Below, in pieces: positions 46,040-58,411 of a DNA stretch of 64,000 bases. Numbering within the stretch: the first letter of the stretch is position 1; every line of letters begins with the position of its first letter. The translations under genes were made by a program, and so were the position numbers. Origin of the DNA: Capillidium heterosporum (Eukaryota > Entomophthoromycota > Entomophthoromycetes > Entomophthorales > Capillidiaceae); the NCBI GenBank assembly GCA_016630905.1, contig WBMQ01000004.1, positions 1,550,001 through 1,614,000 of the forward strand, written 5' to 3'. The notes below the pieces were generated by a model. The model did not search any database, was not told the DNA's origin, and saw nothing but the letters and a program-made list of their open reading frames with translations.

Positions 46040-48383
46040 TTCTTTTTATTTTTACTTCCCACTTATCCTATCAGAAGAATTGGATCCTGACGATGATACT
46101 ATTTGTTTCCATTTTTTAATTTCATGTAAAGAATATAGCTTTTGCTTTGTTTGGTATAATAAGCTTTTTAGTAACTTTATTGGTAATACTACATTTGCAT
46201 TTGTATAGTACATACTATCAAAGAACTTGAAATATAGTACTACTCGTTTTAAGCCAGTTATGAAAGTCAAGGAAATGAACTTTAATGGATTAGTTATAGT
46301 AGCTTATAACTACTGATAATGTAGCTACGTTATTTAAAAGTAAGTATAAATCATCTTTAGATTAATTCTATAAGGAGGGGCTTTTAGAAAGAAAACAATA
46401 GCTTGAGGGTTAACACGATCATATTTAATAGGCGTCTCCATTGCTTTATTCGAACATATACATGTAAACCTAGTTTGGTTATTCTGCCAAATGACCACAA
46501 TTAAATTGCATCTAAATGGGGCTGGATACGCTACTAAATATTGAAACCGTTTAATAGAGCCAAGTATACTCCCGTTTAAATTGACATTCCACTTGATAGA
46601 AGTGCATATTGTTCCATTGCATTCAATCTTTGATATATTTATACTTTATTGTTGTCGATAGGTGAATCTGGTTGACCCATTTAAGTTCAAATTGGGCTGG
46701 AACGTACTGTAGGTATATGAAATGGTACATTGAAAGGGCATCGTATAATTAATACAATTTGATACATCTACTTAAATCATCTGCTATAGATAAGTGTTGG
46801 TTCAGATTCTATACCCTGATCCAAGTGGCTTTAGCAAATCTTTTTTGGGAACCTACCTACAATTTTAGAGCCCAGTTTAAACTACGGATATGCATTTTTA
46901 CCTATATTCGTTTTGGAATTGAACTCTAGTTCTATATGATTAAATTAGAAGCTATTTGCGAGCACCTAAACATACTTTATAAGCGTACCCAAGTTTAACT
47001 TACCCATTCCATTTCGCTTGGAAGGAAATGCACACGTCGTATACGGTTTAGTTAAAACTTGCAAGGGTTGTCTAAGGTTATTGAGATTCAAGACGTTTGA
47101 AAAGATTGTCGGGTCTAAGGTTTGGAGAAGCTTATCGCACGAATCAAAAATTTCCAAATGCAAATACCAACAGTGTCCAAGAAAATATATTTGGAACAAA
47201 GAACAGTTCCAAAGGATGTTGGCGCCTGGTAAATTAGTATATAATTCCCGTTGGTGCTGTAAATATCAGGCTGAATTGTCCAATAGTTTCGGCGAGTTGC
47301 GTTTAGCAGAATGGAGGTTTATTAATTGGTCACAACATCTATTGAAAAGGAAATTTCCTCAGCGATTTAGGGCAATTTCTCTAGGTGCAATACCCAACTA
47401 ATAAATTGGTTCACATTGCAGGTTGTTGCCAGTTTGAATGAAGCTGCAGCAAATTTTATGGAAATGCTTCAATTTGCATCCCAGAATTTGGCTTCTGAAA
47501 AGCATAGCTAGGAATATTAACGAAGCTTCATATATATCAGTTCTATAGCTTCGAGGTATGTGTTTGAAGTATATAAAGATAACAAGTACAAACTCTATTT
47601 CGAGTTTGATAAAGTGCCAAGATAACGGAATTGAGGCGGACTAAAAAGGTACTGTCAGCATAAGTTTATTGTACCCAATCCCACATGATCGCTATTCAAA
47701 TTAGTTAAAAATAAACTTTAGGAACAGCAAGGTCTATAGCCTATCACCTCCTAATAAAGGTGAACGCTGTCTTAAAAGGATAAGGTTGAGACCAATTAAA
47801 CGCCAATTTAACTTGATTTTGGAGTAGTTGGTTTCACATAAACCATTCCCTACCATCCCTAGAAGCTTAACTTGGTTCCAACCAATGGGGTGCTTACTTG
47901 AGCTATTGGGTGACTAAGATTGGATCCAAGTTTAGGTCCGTTAGGTGGAGAATCTCAAAGTTTGTTAGTGCTGGATTGGTAGTATTGCATAAAAGTATAG
48001 CTTAAAAACTATAAATAAGGCCGACTCGATTTGGAATCGAATAACTCTCTCTTTCCATTCTAAGTTTTGAGCCTCTTTTTTGGGATCGTCCTTCCATTTT
48101 CCTTTTTCAAACTTCTGTATTAAGCTTAACAGTAGAGCACTATTTAAGTCCATCTTCTTTAAGCCAATTTTCTTTGCCATTTCTATAATAAGAAGCCTAT
48201 TCTACTCCAAACTTCTTTCAAAGTTATCTGGTTTCAACAGCGTAAGTTTACTATATTTGTCTTCGAAACTATGCCGTATACCTTTCCTCCCATTTCTTTA
48301 TATGTATATTGAGAATACGGGTGGTTTCGAATACGTTGTTATCCTTGCCTTTTTACCTCTTAACTAATCCTTCTTTAGTTAGA
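46040..48383. other. Intergenic with unassigned ORFs
   Basis: A plus-strand frame through 47018-47401 (open from about 46997, no ATG, several Cys pairs such as CKGCLR and SRWCCKYQ) and a minus-strand ATG frame at 47965-48180 (MAKKIGLKKMDLNS...) could be exons of unknown genes. Neither has a recognised domain. The last ~200 bp are the MCM1 upstream region. Confidence 0.25.
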
Positions 48384-49510
48384 ATGAATAACAACGGAAA
48401 CATCATCAACAACTCCTTCCCTGAGGGCAACGGCGATTATCCATACGAAAATGGACAACAGAACTCCTCCATCACCAACATACAGTTTGCCAACGGCAAT
48501 ACTGTCTCTGACGACGACGAGCCGGAGGATGCTACCAGCGGTCGTAAAGCTGGACGCCGTAAGATCAAGATAGAATACATCCAAGATAAAAGCCGCCGTC
48601 ACATTACATTTAGTAAGCGTAAGGCCGGTATTATGAAGAAGGTAATATTCAATAGGTTGTGTAAGCTAATTTAGTATAGGCTTACGAGCTCAGTACTCTT
48701 ACTGGCACCCAGGTCCTTCTCCTAGTTGTTTCAGAGACCGGTCTTGTCTACACTTTCACTACCCCTAAGCTCCAGCCCTTGGTTACTAAGGCCGAAGGAA
48801 AAAATCTAATCCAAAGCTGCCTAAACTCTCCCGACGACCCAGTTAAAGATGACGACCAATCCCCTGGGAACGAAAGTCCAGCTGCCAAGGAATCGACAAC
48901 CACTATGATTCCCAAAGACGTAACATTTTAATTAACTTCATCGCTAAACAGTTTTTAGTTGGACGATGGTAAACGTACGCTCGACCATACTAAGGATGGC
49001 AAAAACTCGAAGCGCGTTGCTCTAGAGCAATCCCCCAAAGCTTCAGTCCCATTTCCCGACGACCTTAAGAAGGAGCCCCAGTACTCCTCCAACCCTCCTC
49101 CTGGCTACTCAGCTTATTCTCAGGCCAGTTACCCCGGGAGTCACCAAACCACCCAGGGCCAAAGCTACCCTCAGCAACCCCCTTATCCTAACATGCCCGG
49201 TCAAATGCACCAAAGTCACCCCATGTCCAACCAGAACTCTGAGATCTACATGGGCCAAGGCCAACAGCCACCGATGCACCCCATGGCCCAGAGTCAACAC
49301 CACCCCGGTCAGCATGGTGCCTATCCCGGTTACAACAACCCACCTGGGCACTACCCGCAGCATGCCGTCCCCCCTTCCGGTGGTCAGTACGGAAACCAGC
49401 ACCAGGTCCCCTTTTACCACGGTAACAACGCCCAGCAGCATCCCAACTACTCGCACCCCACTGGTATGCCCAATGCCCACAATCCACCTGGTCCCCAATC
49501 TCGCCAATAA
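48384..49510 (+). CDS. MCM1: MCM1/SRF-type MADS-box transcription factor
   Basis: Exons 48384-48641, 48680-48919 and 48959-49510 encode 349 residues with no indels; the introns are only 38-39 nt. Residues ~55-110 are a type I (SRF-like) MADS domain: GRRKIKIEYIQDKSRRHITF, then SKRKAGIMKKAYELSTLTGTQV and LLLVVSETGLVYTFTTPKLQPLV, which binds CArG-type sites as a dimer. An acidic segment precedes the domain (SDDDEPEDA), as in yeast Mcm1 and SRF. The C-terminal 180 residues are Pro/Gln/His/Tyr-rich and probably an activation region. Likely a global regulator of cell-cycle, mating or metabolic genes by analogy with Mcm1. The antisense frames in the third exon are by-products of its composition. Confidence 0.93.
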
Positions 49511-50778
49511 TGATTGAGACTTTATACTTCGCAGAACGTCCGATACCATCACTTTCCTTTACCACTACTTCACGACCAAGCTAATACCTCTGTATTACCT
49601 GCAAAAATAGGGCCTAGTTGCATCCCAACTTTTGAAAATAATCCATAATTCCCTAAAATAAAATGTTTTATATTTTAAGCATTTTAATATATACTGTAAT
49701 ATTTAATACTTTTACACATAAAAGCTAAATATATTAGACGTTCCAATGCTTTTTTTAATATATGGTATATATGTATCTCTTAACCACTTCTTAAGCTAGT
49801 TACCCTAAATAATATGATAGCTTTGTACAGCATACAATCTAAAACTATAGGAATATTAGATGCACCGGTAGCATAGTAAGGTTAAAGTTTATTGGACCCA
49901 TTCGTGGTGATCAAATCACCACTATTCGACATCGATTCTTTATGCTAGATCTCTACATTTCTACGTATATACCCAACTATACTTTTATAAATACCAGTTT
50001 TCTTGTTTATCTACCTAGAGAATATCTCAGCTTTTATTAATTAGGTAGCTCTATCGAAATTCATCCTATAAGTGGGCTTTAAAAGCATAAAGGCTAAATT
50101 ACAGACAATCTTTTAGTACTATAGTAGGTGAAGTAAACTCATCCATCAAATCTAATTAAAGTTGGCGTTATGGATGCAGAGATGTGACAGAGTAACTAAT
50201 ATTGCCAAGTAAATCTACCTACTGTATACTTTCAATATATAATAAGTGTAATTCGAAATTCTTTGAGTAGTATTGAAAATTCGTAGCATAAGTGTACTTT
50301 GATTGATAGAATATACTAAAAAAATTTAATCCATCTATCGCTTAGATATACAATATATCAGATTTGTATACAGTGGGGCTTTTGTACAAAAAATGGCACA
50401 CTTATCAGAAATCCTATCAAGAATCGGAATTGAACTTTAACGAAACTTTGAATACTTTTAGAGCTTAATTTGGAGAAACATGTTACATTACCCCCAATAC
50501 TCTTCAACTTTGATTAAAATGGAAGAATATTATATTCTATGGGAGCTTAGGGCATACTCTGATCAAACATAGTTTTTTCAAAAGAATTCAAAGATGAAAA
50601 GTATTTGGGGGGCAGCAGGTAAGTTAGATCTCGCCCCAGTCATACTATAGCACATCCGCCATAATAGGATCCGATAGTTACTCAAAGCACTTTTTATAGA
50701 TACATTTATACAACCAAACATTAATCACCGATTCTAAAAGCAATATTCCCGAGCAATTCTACCTCTTATATTCTCCAC
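49511..50778. other. Intergenic, no gene seen
   Basis: About 1.3 kb AT-rich sequence after MCM1; nothing recognised. Confidence 0.4.
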
Positions 50779-51169
50779 ATGTCCAACGTAATTCGACTAA
50801 ACTTTGGAAGGAGAGTTTGCCGAGCTCCATACGCCCAACTTTGTCACTTCAAATCTATGTTACTACTTGTAGTTAGTACGTTTACTTACCTAACGTTATT
50901 AAATTGGTGGCAGCATGAGCTACTACAAGATTTTCAACACTACCACTCCATCTAGTTACCTATTCGAGTTAAACTTTAGAACATCAAAGTGTGTTTCCTA
51001 TAGGTTCTTATTTCAAAGTAGTAAAATCTATCAGTTTGTTATAGGTTTTACGATTAAGGGAGGTGGGGAATTAAATATGGGAAAAGTCAGCTATGATAAA
51101 GGGTCAAAAAGAGCAGATATTTATAGACCAGGTTGTAATGGTCAGCTTTACTTTATTTACATCTCTTAA
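50779..51169 (+). CDS. Orphan single-pass membrane protein (putative)
   Basis: The ATG at 50779 opens a 44-residue N-terminal part with one hydrophobic helix (SMLLLVVSTFTYLTLLNWW). A one-base shift near 50905-50915 is needed to continue into the downstream frame (MSYYKIFNTTTPSSYLFELNF...), and the total length is 3n+1, matching one extra base. The C-terminal ~85 residues look like a beta-rich domain with two cysteines (KCVSYRF, PGCNGQLYF). If joined, the protein is about 129 residues, possibly a type II membrane or secreted protein. No family recognised. An alternative is two unrelated small ORFs. Confidence 0.35.
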
Positions 51170-51186
51170 ATCTTATAATAATAACC

Positions 51187-51860
51187 ATGTACTTTTCCCT
51201 GGTAATAAAGGCGTCGATACTGGCTTTGATTTGGATAGTGCTGCTGAACGGGCAAATATTTGAAGTGCCAGAGGACGACTTTTCCGATATAGAACCCATT
51301 CCATCTTCGAGCCTAGGTCACCTAGTAGAATAGTCGTTACAAGTCCAACTCAGATCGTGGAGAAGGTGATATTAAGTACCAACACTTTCAAGCCAATCAT
51401 TCAACCAACCGTACAAAGTAGTTTAGGATCAGTTATAGCTACTCCTGCTGTATCGAATACTCTACCTACCCCGAGTAAGGTAAACGAGGAAACTCAGCCC
51501 AAAGATCAAATTCCAAACCCAACCTCAAGCCAAAGTTCAAGTTCGAATTCCAACGACATCAACACCGACACTTCATCCCTCTCCCTAGTTTTAAAAGTAT
51601 TACTAAGTTCGATACTAGTCATAGTGGTCCTATCCATAACTATATTCTACTTCTTCTGTATAAGACCGTTGAACAACTCCAACCAGGACGATAGTAAAAC
51701 TTTTATTGATAGACACTACCGCTACAAAAGTTTCAAGGTAAAAAGGGGTACCATTCAATCCATCAACTACAAAGGAGTTAATCCAATTGCCTGCTTGAAT
51801 TTACCGCCTCCCCCCAACTCACTACCTCCAGTTCTACTTACTAAAGGAGATAGGCTATAG
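51187..51860 (+). CDS. Orphan type I membrane protein (sensor-like topology)
   Basis: The ATG at 51187 starts a hydrophobic signal segment (LVIKASILALIWIVLLNGQ) followed by an acidic stretch. The frame must change near 51310-51340 to reach the long frame that ends at 51860; the length is 3n+2, matching two extra bases. The mature part is Ser/Thr/Pro/Asn-rich, typical of an O-glycosylated ectodomain, then a transmembrane helix (LSSILVIVVLSITIFYFFCI) and a ~70-residue basic cytoplasmic tail ending with a proline-rich run (LPPPPNSLPPVL). The layout recalls fungal wall-stress sensors, but no Cys-rich head domain is present and I recognise no homologue. Confidence 0.45.
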
Positions 51861-54248
51861 CAATAATTCGTTAGTTTTAGGTTGGTGTGATAAATGAGTT
51901 GTTGATTTAATTGTTACAAAATTTGATAATAAAAATTAGCTCGGTTCTATTTATATGGATTTCTTTGTATCTCTTATTGAGTTGTAGATAGACTGCTGAT
52001 TCAACAAAGGTATAGAACAATTAAGTAGGTTGTAGTTCATCAAGTTTTATAGGGTTAAATAAACTTGTATCCAGTTTGCAGGGAAAAGAACTACTAATCG
52101 CATCACTTCTATACACTTTTAGAATACTGGTTTAAAATACAAAAATATTAATTAAAAACGATTGAGATATTGGTTATATATGTATTGAACAGTATTTGAG
52201 TGGTTTAAGCATGGGATAGAGCTGTATATCGATCCACCTATACCTAAAATCAATATCAAAGATGATAAGATGATATTCCGAGGCTTCGTAACTACAACTG
52301 TTGATCGAATTGATTGTATACTATTGAGATGTATACTGAAATATATCAAGTATCAAAGGACCGATGGAATTTATCGTTAACTATATATATTCCATAAGCT
52401 ATCAATCTAATATTTAAGTAATATGAAAACTTCAAAAATCTAATGAACTATATTATACTATGGATTTTCCTATTAATGATGCAACTCACCAAACGACTAT
52501 AAAGTAATTAGCGAAGTGTATTGAATCCTACCTATATCCATCCAGCTTCCCCATTATCTTTGAGTTAATATATTCCATTGTCATATTAACCGATATATAA
52601 ATTATTTATTACCATATATGTACCCTACTTATTCAATTATCTCAATGTGTTCTATTAAATTGTCTTGCTAAGTTTTGACTAGGGTAAAAACAACTTTTTC
52701 GGTAGGCTCAAAATATTTTTTCCTACTATAAAGTAATAATCCGAGGTGTTATAAGGATAAAATAAACCTCCTTACAAATCGAATTATAGTGGATATGTTG
52801 GTTGGTAAGGACACGACGTTAGATTTGATAGATAAAAGTAATTTTGTACTAGTAGCTTATTTTTATAAGAGTTCTTAGTTGCGGAGGTATAGTCGGTTCA
52901 TTATAGTTTTTATTGTATATAACAATATCTTTTAAATTTGATAATGAGGTGCACCGATTTATACATTTGCTTTATTGTATGTGACAAAAGGACTTTTGTT
53001 ATCGGAAGGATAAGTTTGCATCGGATTCCAGTACAACTCAGCTCATTTGACAAGTTCTAAATGAACCTAGATGCTGTAGAAAATGCTTCCTAAAGGATAT
53101 GTGGTAGCTAATAAATGTTTCTAGATATATGGTTGATTAAAACTCAATGCTATATTAGATCCCATTTACCATTCCTTTTATATAAGTTAGGATTCCTGAA
53201 GTCTTGTGAAACGTAGTGCTTGTTACTTCGAGGAAAGCCCTTACAGCTCTTCAAACTTCCGATGAAATTTTTTCTATATATAGGTTGAACGTCACACTTT
53301 TCAAGTTTAATTAAAGAAGTTTCTACCCAGTCGGTATTTATATTCCAGATTCCTAGACCATGTCAGAATTACTGGAGGTGTTTGTCTTTATAAGCAAGGT
53401 TGGGTACCCCGTCTATGGAAAGAAACTCCTCCAAATCTTACGTAATATTGGTGGGCTCTAATTAATCCTACCTATCTTTCAAAGATTTGTTATCGGGATT
53501 GGATATTTCTATTATGTATCGGTACATTTCTGAACTATTAAGGGAATATGCCTTTAAGCTATATAGAAAGTTTTAGTCGATTGCAAATATTCGATTACAA
53601 ATAGCTTATTTTCGGATTAGTAAGTTGGGACTTCGAAGTTTGTATTTTTATGATTATGGAAGCGGTCGGCTACGGTTGACAAAGTCCTTGGTGTAGCAAA
53701 GATGATATAGTTATCCACTGCGGTTTTCGGTAGTTAGAAATTATATTCGGAAAGAGTCCTAAATTCCTTTAAATGTCTTAAGCTCTAGCACTGGCAGTTT
53801 GCCTTTGAATCTCATCGGTTTAAGAAGTGTAGGCGGGAATTCGGTGCCTGACAGGGCTGATGGACAGGTGGGTAATTTTTATAACGCAATGACCTATCAT
53901 AGGACAGTACTGTTCTGTGTCTCATGGCAGGAATTGCGAATCTACTCCAGTAGACTTCCGCCGCTATTAGAAATATCCTTCTCGAAAAAGTTTGAAATCA
54001 ACTGAAACCTTCGTTCTAGGTAAGGGACTCCTAAAATGAGTATAATCAATTTACAGCTTTGTTGTTTGGAAAAGCAAGTTTTTCCACTTAAAAGTATTGA
54101 TGTGATGTAACGTCTAGTTGGGAATAGATTGTCGATGCAGCATAGCTTATCGGTTGCTTTTAATCTTTCAAAGCCTACTATAATGAAATAAATATTGTAG
54201 TGCTATATAAAGAGTGGGTTTAGCTTAGCTTGACCAAAAGTTTTTACA
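51861..54248. other. Long intergenic stretch, no gene seen
   Basis: About 2.4 kb. Short frames (52152-52349 minus, 53799-54005 plus) lack recognisable content or a usable start. No RNA gene or repeat found. Confidence 0.4.
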
Positions 54249-56001
54249 ATGGAGCAAGTTTATCAACTGAATGACGACCAGCAGTTCGACGAGATATTAC
54301 CCAGCCCTTGCGACCAGTGCTGCGTAAAAAAGAAAAAGTGTAATCGACGCAACCCGTGCGACAACTGTCTCAAGAAGGGTATACAGTGTACCAACTATGA
54401 GAGTGCGTAAGCGTAGATACAAGATCCACAATCGTAACCAATTTGTCAACTTGAACGGGGCTCAAACTCAAGCTCTAGTCAACCGAAACCAAGGGCTGGA
54501 TAGCCCATTGTACATTAAGTTTAAGGTGCGACCTGCCCTCTACGAGGAACTTAGCCACTTTCTCAAAACAACAAAGGACAAATTTTTAGTGGAGTACCTC
54601 AACTACCTACTCAACTTTCCCATATCCAACTTAGCTTGCGTCAAAGTTCAATTCTACTTTGACACCATCAAATCAATAATCTACAATGAAACTACCCAAG
54701 GAGTAGTCAAGCGTCATAAGGAACCGTTTCTCTTTGACCAGATCCCCCTAACGACTTTAGCTAAATGCTACATGAATTACTTCCGGTACTGTAACATCGA
54801 CCTCCCTTTATTCACAAGAGCCCACTTCCAATCTAAACCGCGATCCAGATTCCTACTCGTTAGCCTGTGTGCTTTAGGCTCCATATTCTTGGAATCTGAT
54901 GACAACCCCAACTTGAAACTGACCTTATCGCTGCGGAACCACGCCATAAGTATGTCCAAGTTGCACTTGAATCCCAGTTTGGACGCGTTACAGGCCTTCA
55001 CTCTACTTATAACTTTGAACTTCAGTCTCAGAGAACACAGTTACCTGAGTTACCTGATAGCAGTATCTTCGAGGTTCACCTCCCTCTTAGGTTTATCTAG
55101 CTATCCAAAAGCCAATACCATGAATTCAGTGGAGCTTATTGAACGGAGGATGGCTTATTCGGCGGCTATGACTTTACGCTCGACCGAAACTATCCACTTT
55201 GACCACTGTGAGGCGCCATTGCAAACGAAATTGGATTCCAATCTCAGCAGCCTGTACCTGACCAGCATCCAACTTGAAGACAAGGACCTATCTCTAGCCG
55301 AGCTGTCGGACTACCTCGAGATATGTATCTGCGAGTACTCAACCTTTGAGCTACCCTTAAAGTCCCAACTCTCCGTCTTACGCAAGCAGGTACGCAGCCG
55401 CATTTTGGGGCTAGACGAACTGGGCAGCGAGTCGAGCAAGATTACCGTCGACTTGCAGCAACTTTTCAGACATTACGGTACCAAGATGAACCAGGTATTC
55501 TCCCGCTTCAAGTTCCCTGATAGTATACAAGCTAGCGCTGCCTCCATATTCCGGGCCAGCTTCTTGTCTTTAGTCAACCGGTTCTTACTGACGTTACGCA
55601 GTGTGTCGACACTGTACCTCCTCATTGGATCCAAGAGTAAGTTCCCAATCAAATTGAAGCCAATCGACCTGACCAGAGACTTTGTCGATCATAAGGAGCA
55701 TTACTTCATAAACACTACCATACTGCAAACCAACTTGAAGTTTGGCACCTCTCCCGTCTACTTGACCAGGATTTACAGTTTCGAATTGGCTTTGGCGACC
55801 TTTCGAAGTTACTTGACAGCCCATAATACTTCAAGGAGACGCAGTTTAGGTAATTTGAATGAAGCTACTTTCGATCGGATATCGCAGGATGAGTCGCGGA
55901 TCGTCATCTGTACCAAGCTGTTGAACAACCTCAAGGCTAGGTTCCCCAACGCCTACACCATTATATTCCCCGACTTGGATATCTTGAAATCCAACTTATA
56001 A
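54249..56001 (+). CDS. Zn2Cys6 fungal transcription factor
   Basis: About 583 residues. Residues ~21-48 form a binuclear zinc cluster: CDQCCVKKKKC, then NRRNPCDNCLKKGIQC, spacing C-x2-C-x6-C-x5-C-x2-C-x6-C, followed by the basic linker VRKRRYK. The remaining ~500 residues resemble the middle homology region of fungal regulators: helical, with LFTRAHFQSKPRSRFLLVSL and LCALGSIFLES, where xenobiotic/nutrient regulators have their fungal_trans domain. One extra base near 54395-54403 separates the zinc cluster from the rest; the length is 3n+1. Without that correction the protein would lack its DNA-binding domain. Target pathway unknown; no biosynthetic cluster flanks it. Confidence 0.85.
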
Positions 56002-56360
56002 CCTACTAGATTTAGATTCTATACTTTAGCCTACTTAATTTACTTTATTATTGAACCCTGTACTACTAAGTGGGATTGTAGTTCTTACCCTAATACCTGC
56101 TACTATTTAAATTCTGTGTATACCTAGAAACTTATTAAATTTTAACTAGTGAGATTTTCTTATATTTGATACTTGGCTTATAGGAGTACACTTTTGAGAT
56201 GTCAGTATTTCTAACTAAATGTTTGAATGTACTTGTATTAAGTTTAAAGATAGAAAGTAAATAAAAGTTAAGTTTGCTATATGGTGGTATTTATTAATTA
56301 GAATTAAAGTGAAACTGTCTATTGAGCAAATACTTTGAAATAGGTAGTGATGCTGATAGT
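56002..56360. other. Intergenic between convergent genes
   Basis: 3' flanks of the Zn2Cys6 gene and of the repeat protein gene; nothing else seen. Confidence 0.45.
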
Positions 56361-57386
56361 CTAGTACTTGTACTCATGCTTAGGAGCTTCATATTTAGGA
56401 ACTGGGCTTGGAGCCTCATACTTTGGGGCCGGCTTGGGGACTTCATATTTAATTTCGGGCTTGGGGGCTTCATACTTAGGAGCTTCGTACTTAACTTCAG
56501 GCTTAGGGGCTTCGTATTTTGGAGCTGGCTTAGGAGCCTCGTACTTTGGGGCTGGCTTGGGGACTTCATACTTAACTTCAGGCTTGGGGGCTTCATACTT
56601 GATTTCGGGCTTAGGAGCTTCGTATTTTGGAGCTGGCTTAGGAGCTTCATACTTAGGAGCTTCATATTTAACTTCGGGCTTTGGAGCCTCGTACTTTGGG
56701 GCTGGTTTGGGGGCTTCATACTTAACTTCAGGCTTGGGGGCTTCATACTTGACTTCGGGCTTAGGGGCTTCGTATTTTGGAGCTGGCTTAGGAGCTTCGT
56801 ATTTGACTTCAGGCTTAGGAGCCTCGTACTTTGGGGCTGGCTTGGGGGCTTCATACTTAACTTCGGGTTTGGGAGCCTCATACTTAACTTCAGGCTTGGG
56901 GGCTTCATATTTGGGAGCCGGCTTAGGAGCCTCGTACTTAACTTCGGGCTTAGGAGCTTCGTATTTTGGAGCTGGCTTAGGAGCCTCATATTTGGCTTCG
57001 GGCTTGGGGGCTTCATATTTGGGGGCCGGCTTAGGAGCTTCATACTTAACCTCAGGTTTTGGAGCCTCGTACTTTGGAGCTGACTTGGGGGCTTCGTATT
57101 TAGGTTCCTCATACTTATACAAACCATTCTGTTGAATACTTCTACGCTCTAAGACAACAGCCTGTTGGCTAACACCTTCAGCGGAAGCCTCCTGTTTGGG
57201 ATCTACCGATCCAATTCCACTCAAGGAATCCTTGTTTACGACGTTATGTACACCTTTAGCTTCATTTACCTTCTGTAGTGCTGGTACTTTAGACAGTATA
57301 CTGGCAAGGTCCAATGTCTCTGGAACTGGACTGCCGAGGATGGCTGAGATGGCGATAATACTGATGATGGATGACTTGAAATGCAT
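56361..57386 (-). CDS. Secreted YEAPKP 9-residue-repeat protein
   Basis: The ATG at 57386 begins a signal peptide (MHFKSSIISIIAISAILGSP). Residues ~20-90 are a unique, mildly charged region with a possible dibasic Kex2-type site (LERRSIQQ). The rest is about 28 units of YEAPKPxxK, mostly alternating PAPK and PEVK, with occasional 5-residue truncated units (YEAPK) and a terminal YKY. Total 341 residues, one exon, no indels. Tyr-, Pro- and Lys-rich repeats of this kind suggest an extended, cross-linkable wall or adhesive protein, but that is inference. A TATA box lies at 57481-57488. Because the repeat is 27 bp, the other frames are also open; they are not genes. Confidence 0.88.
   Translation of the reverse strand: MHFKSSIISIIAISAILGSPVPETLDLASILSKVPALQKVNEAKGVHNVVNKDSLSGIGSVDPKQEASAEGVSQQAVVLERRSIQQNGLYKYEEPKYEAPKSAPKYEAPKPEVKYEAPKPAPKYEAPKPEAKYEAPKPAPKYEAPKPEVKYEAPKPAPKYEAPKPEVKYEAPKPEVKYEAPKPAPKYEAPKPEVKYEAPKPAPKYEAPKPEVKYEAPKPEVKYEAPKPAPKYEAPKPEVKYEAPKYEAPKPAPKYEAPKPEIKYEAPKPEVKYEVPKPAPKYEAPKPAPKYEAPKPEVKYEAPKYEAPKPEIKYEVPKPAPKYEAPSPVPKYEAPKHEYKY
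56368..57120 (-). repeat. 27-bp tandem repeats (YEAPKP-coding)
   Basis: About 28 tandem units of 27 bp, a few of 15 bp, with synonymous variation between units (GGGGGCTTCATACTT, GGAGCCTCGTACTTT and similar). The pattern indicates slippage or unequal exchange within the reading frame. Confidence 0.9.
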
Positions 57387-57480
57387 TTCGTTTTAGCTTC
57401 GATCTGATGGTTTTGGTTGCAAGGTTTAAGAACTACTAGTATCTAATTGTAATGTTCCCTTTTTACGTCGAGCATTGCTC

Positions 57481-57488
57481 CTTTTATA
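57481..57488 (-). promoter_or_regulatory. TATA box of the repeat-protein gene
   Basis: The minus strand reads TATAAAAG followed by G, about 95-102 bp before the ATG at 57386. Confidence 0.55.
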
Positions 57489-58411
57489 CAACTGCTTTAC
57501 TATCGGTTTACTTAAACCGATGTTGATGTAGTTTTGTAAAATTACATCTAGTTTAACTCCTTTGCCCACTATGAACACAGCTTTTCAATGAACCGTCTTA
57601 TCAGCTTGAAAACTTAACCCAACATCGCTTTTGGTTAAACTTTTTGCCCAGATTTTGCTGTCGGTTGAGAGCAAATATTTTCTTTAGGGCTAACTTGTGG
57701 GGAAAGTTCAAAAAGTCGGCTGAGTTTGATGGTCAAACTTTCAATCTGAGCCAACATATACATGGTTTATATTTAGAAATGCTTATATGTTTGTATTCCT
57801 CAAGTTTCATGAGTTCAATTATAGTCTCTCAATTTCGCCATACTACTGAGATATTGCTATTGTAGTATCATATCTCCACAACTGCAAGTTCATTATGAAA
57901 TTAAACTAGGTAGTGATTAGATGATATATGTACTTTTAATATACCTTAACATTAGTTCATACATAGTATACTATACTTCTACTATAGCATATATATGATG
58001 AATAATATATATAAAACGCTGAACGATCTAAATTCGTAACTACTAAATTCATATCTCAGTTGGTAAAAGAGTATATTCCATACTTTATTATAAATATGTG
58101 CCGTTAATAGAATTGGGGTTTATAGTGCAGTATTAGAATTATAGTTTAGTGACAAACTAACGTATTGTAAACAAAATATGTAATTGCATATAGCTTATCA
58201 CTATTATTGCTATTTTAGAAAGCTACGCATGTAACGAATACCTTGCTATGAGCTGTTAAATCACCTTAAAAGTATTTAGCTTAAATTTCCAATTATAAGG
58301 GAAGGCTATTTCTAATCAAAGTTATATTCATATCATATATATGTTGAAACAATAATATATAGATATAAAACTATATAATAAACAAGTTTCAATACAAAGA
58401 TAAAGTAAATA
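57489..58411. other. Intergenic, no gene seen
   Basis: AT-rich spacer. A tRNA-like D-arm string (CTCAGTTGGTAAAAGAG) near 58055 lacks matching acceptor and T arms. Confidence 0.4.

Noticed and set aside
56294-57135. Long ORFs of ~250-277 codons in other frames over the YEAPKP gene
   Set aside because: They are forced by the stop-free 27-bp repeat; only the frame from 57386 has a signal peptide, a unique N-terminus and a TATA box.
58050-58120. tRNA-like string CTCAGTTGGTAAAAGAG
   Set aside because: No acceptor stem or T arm can be formed around it.
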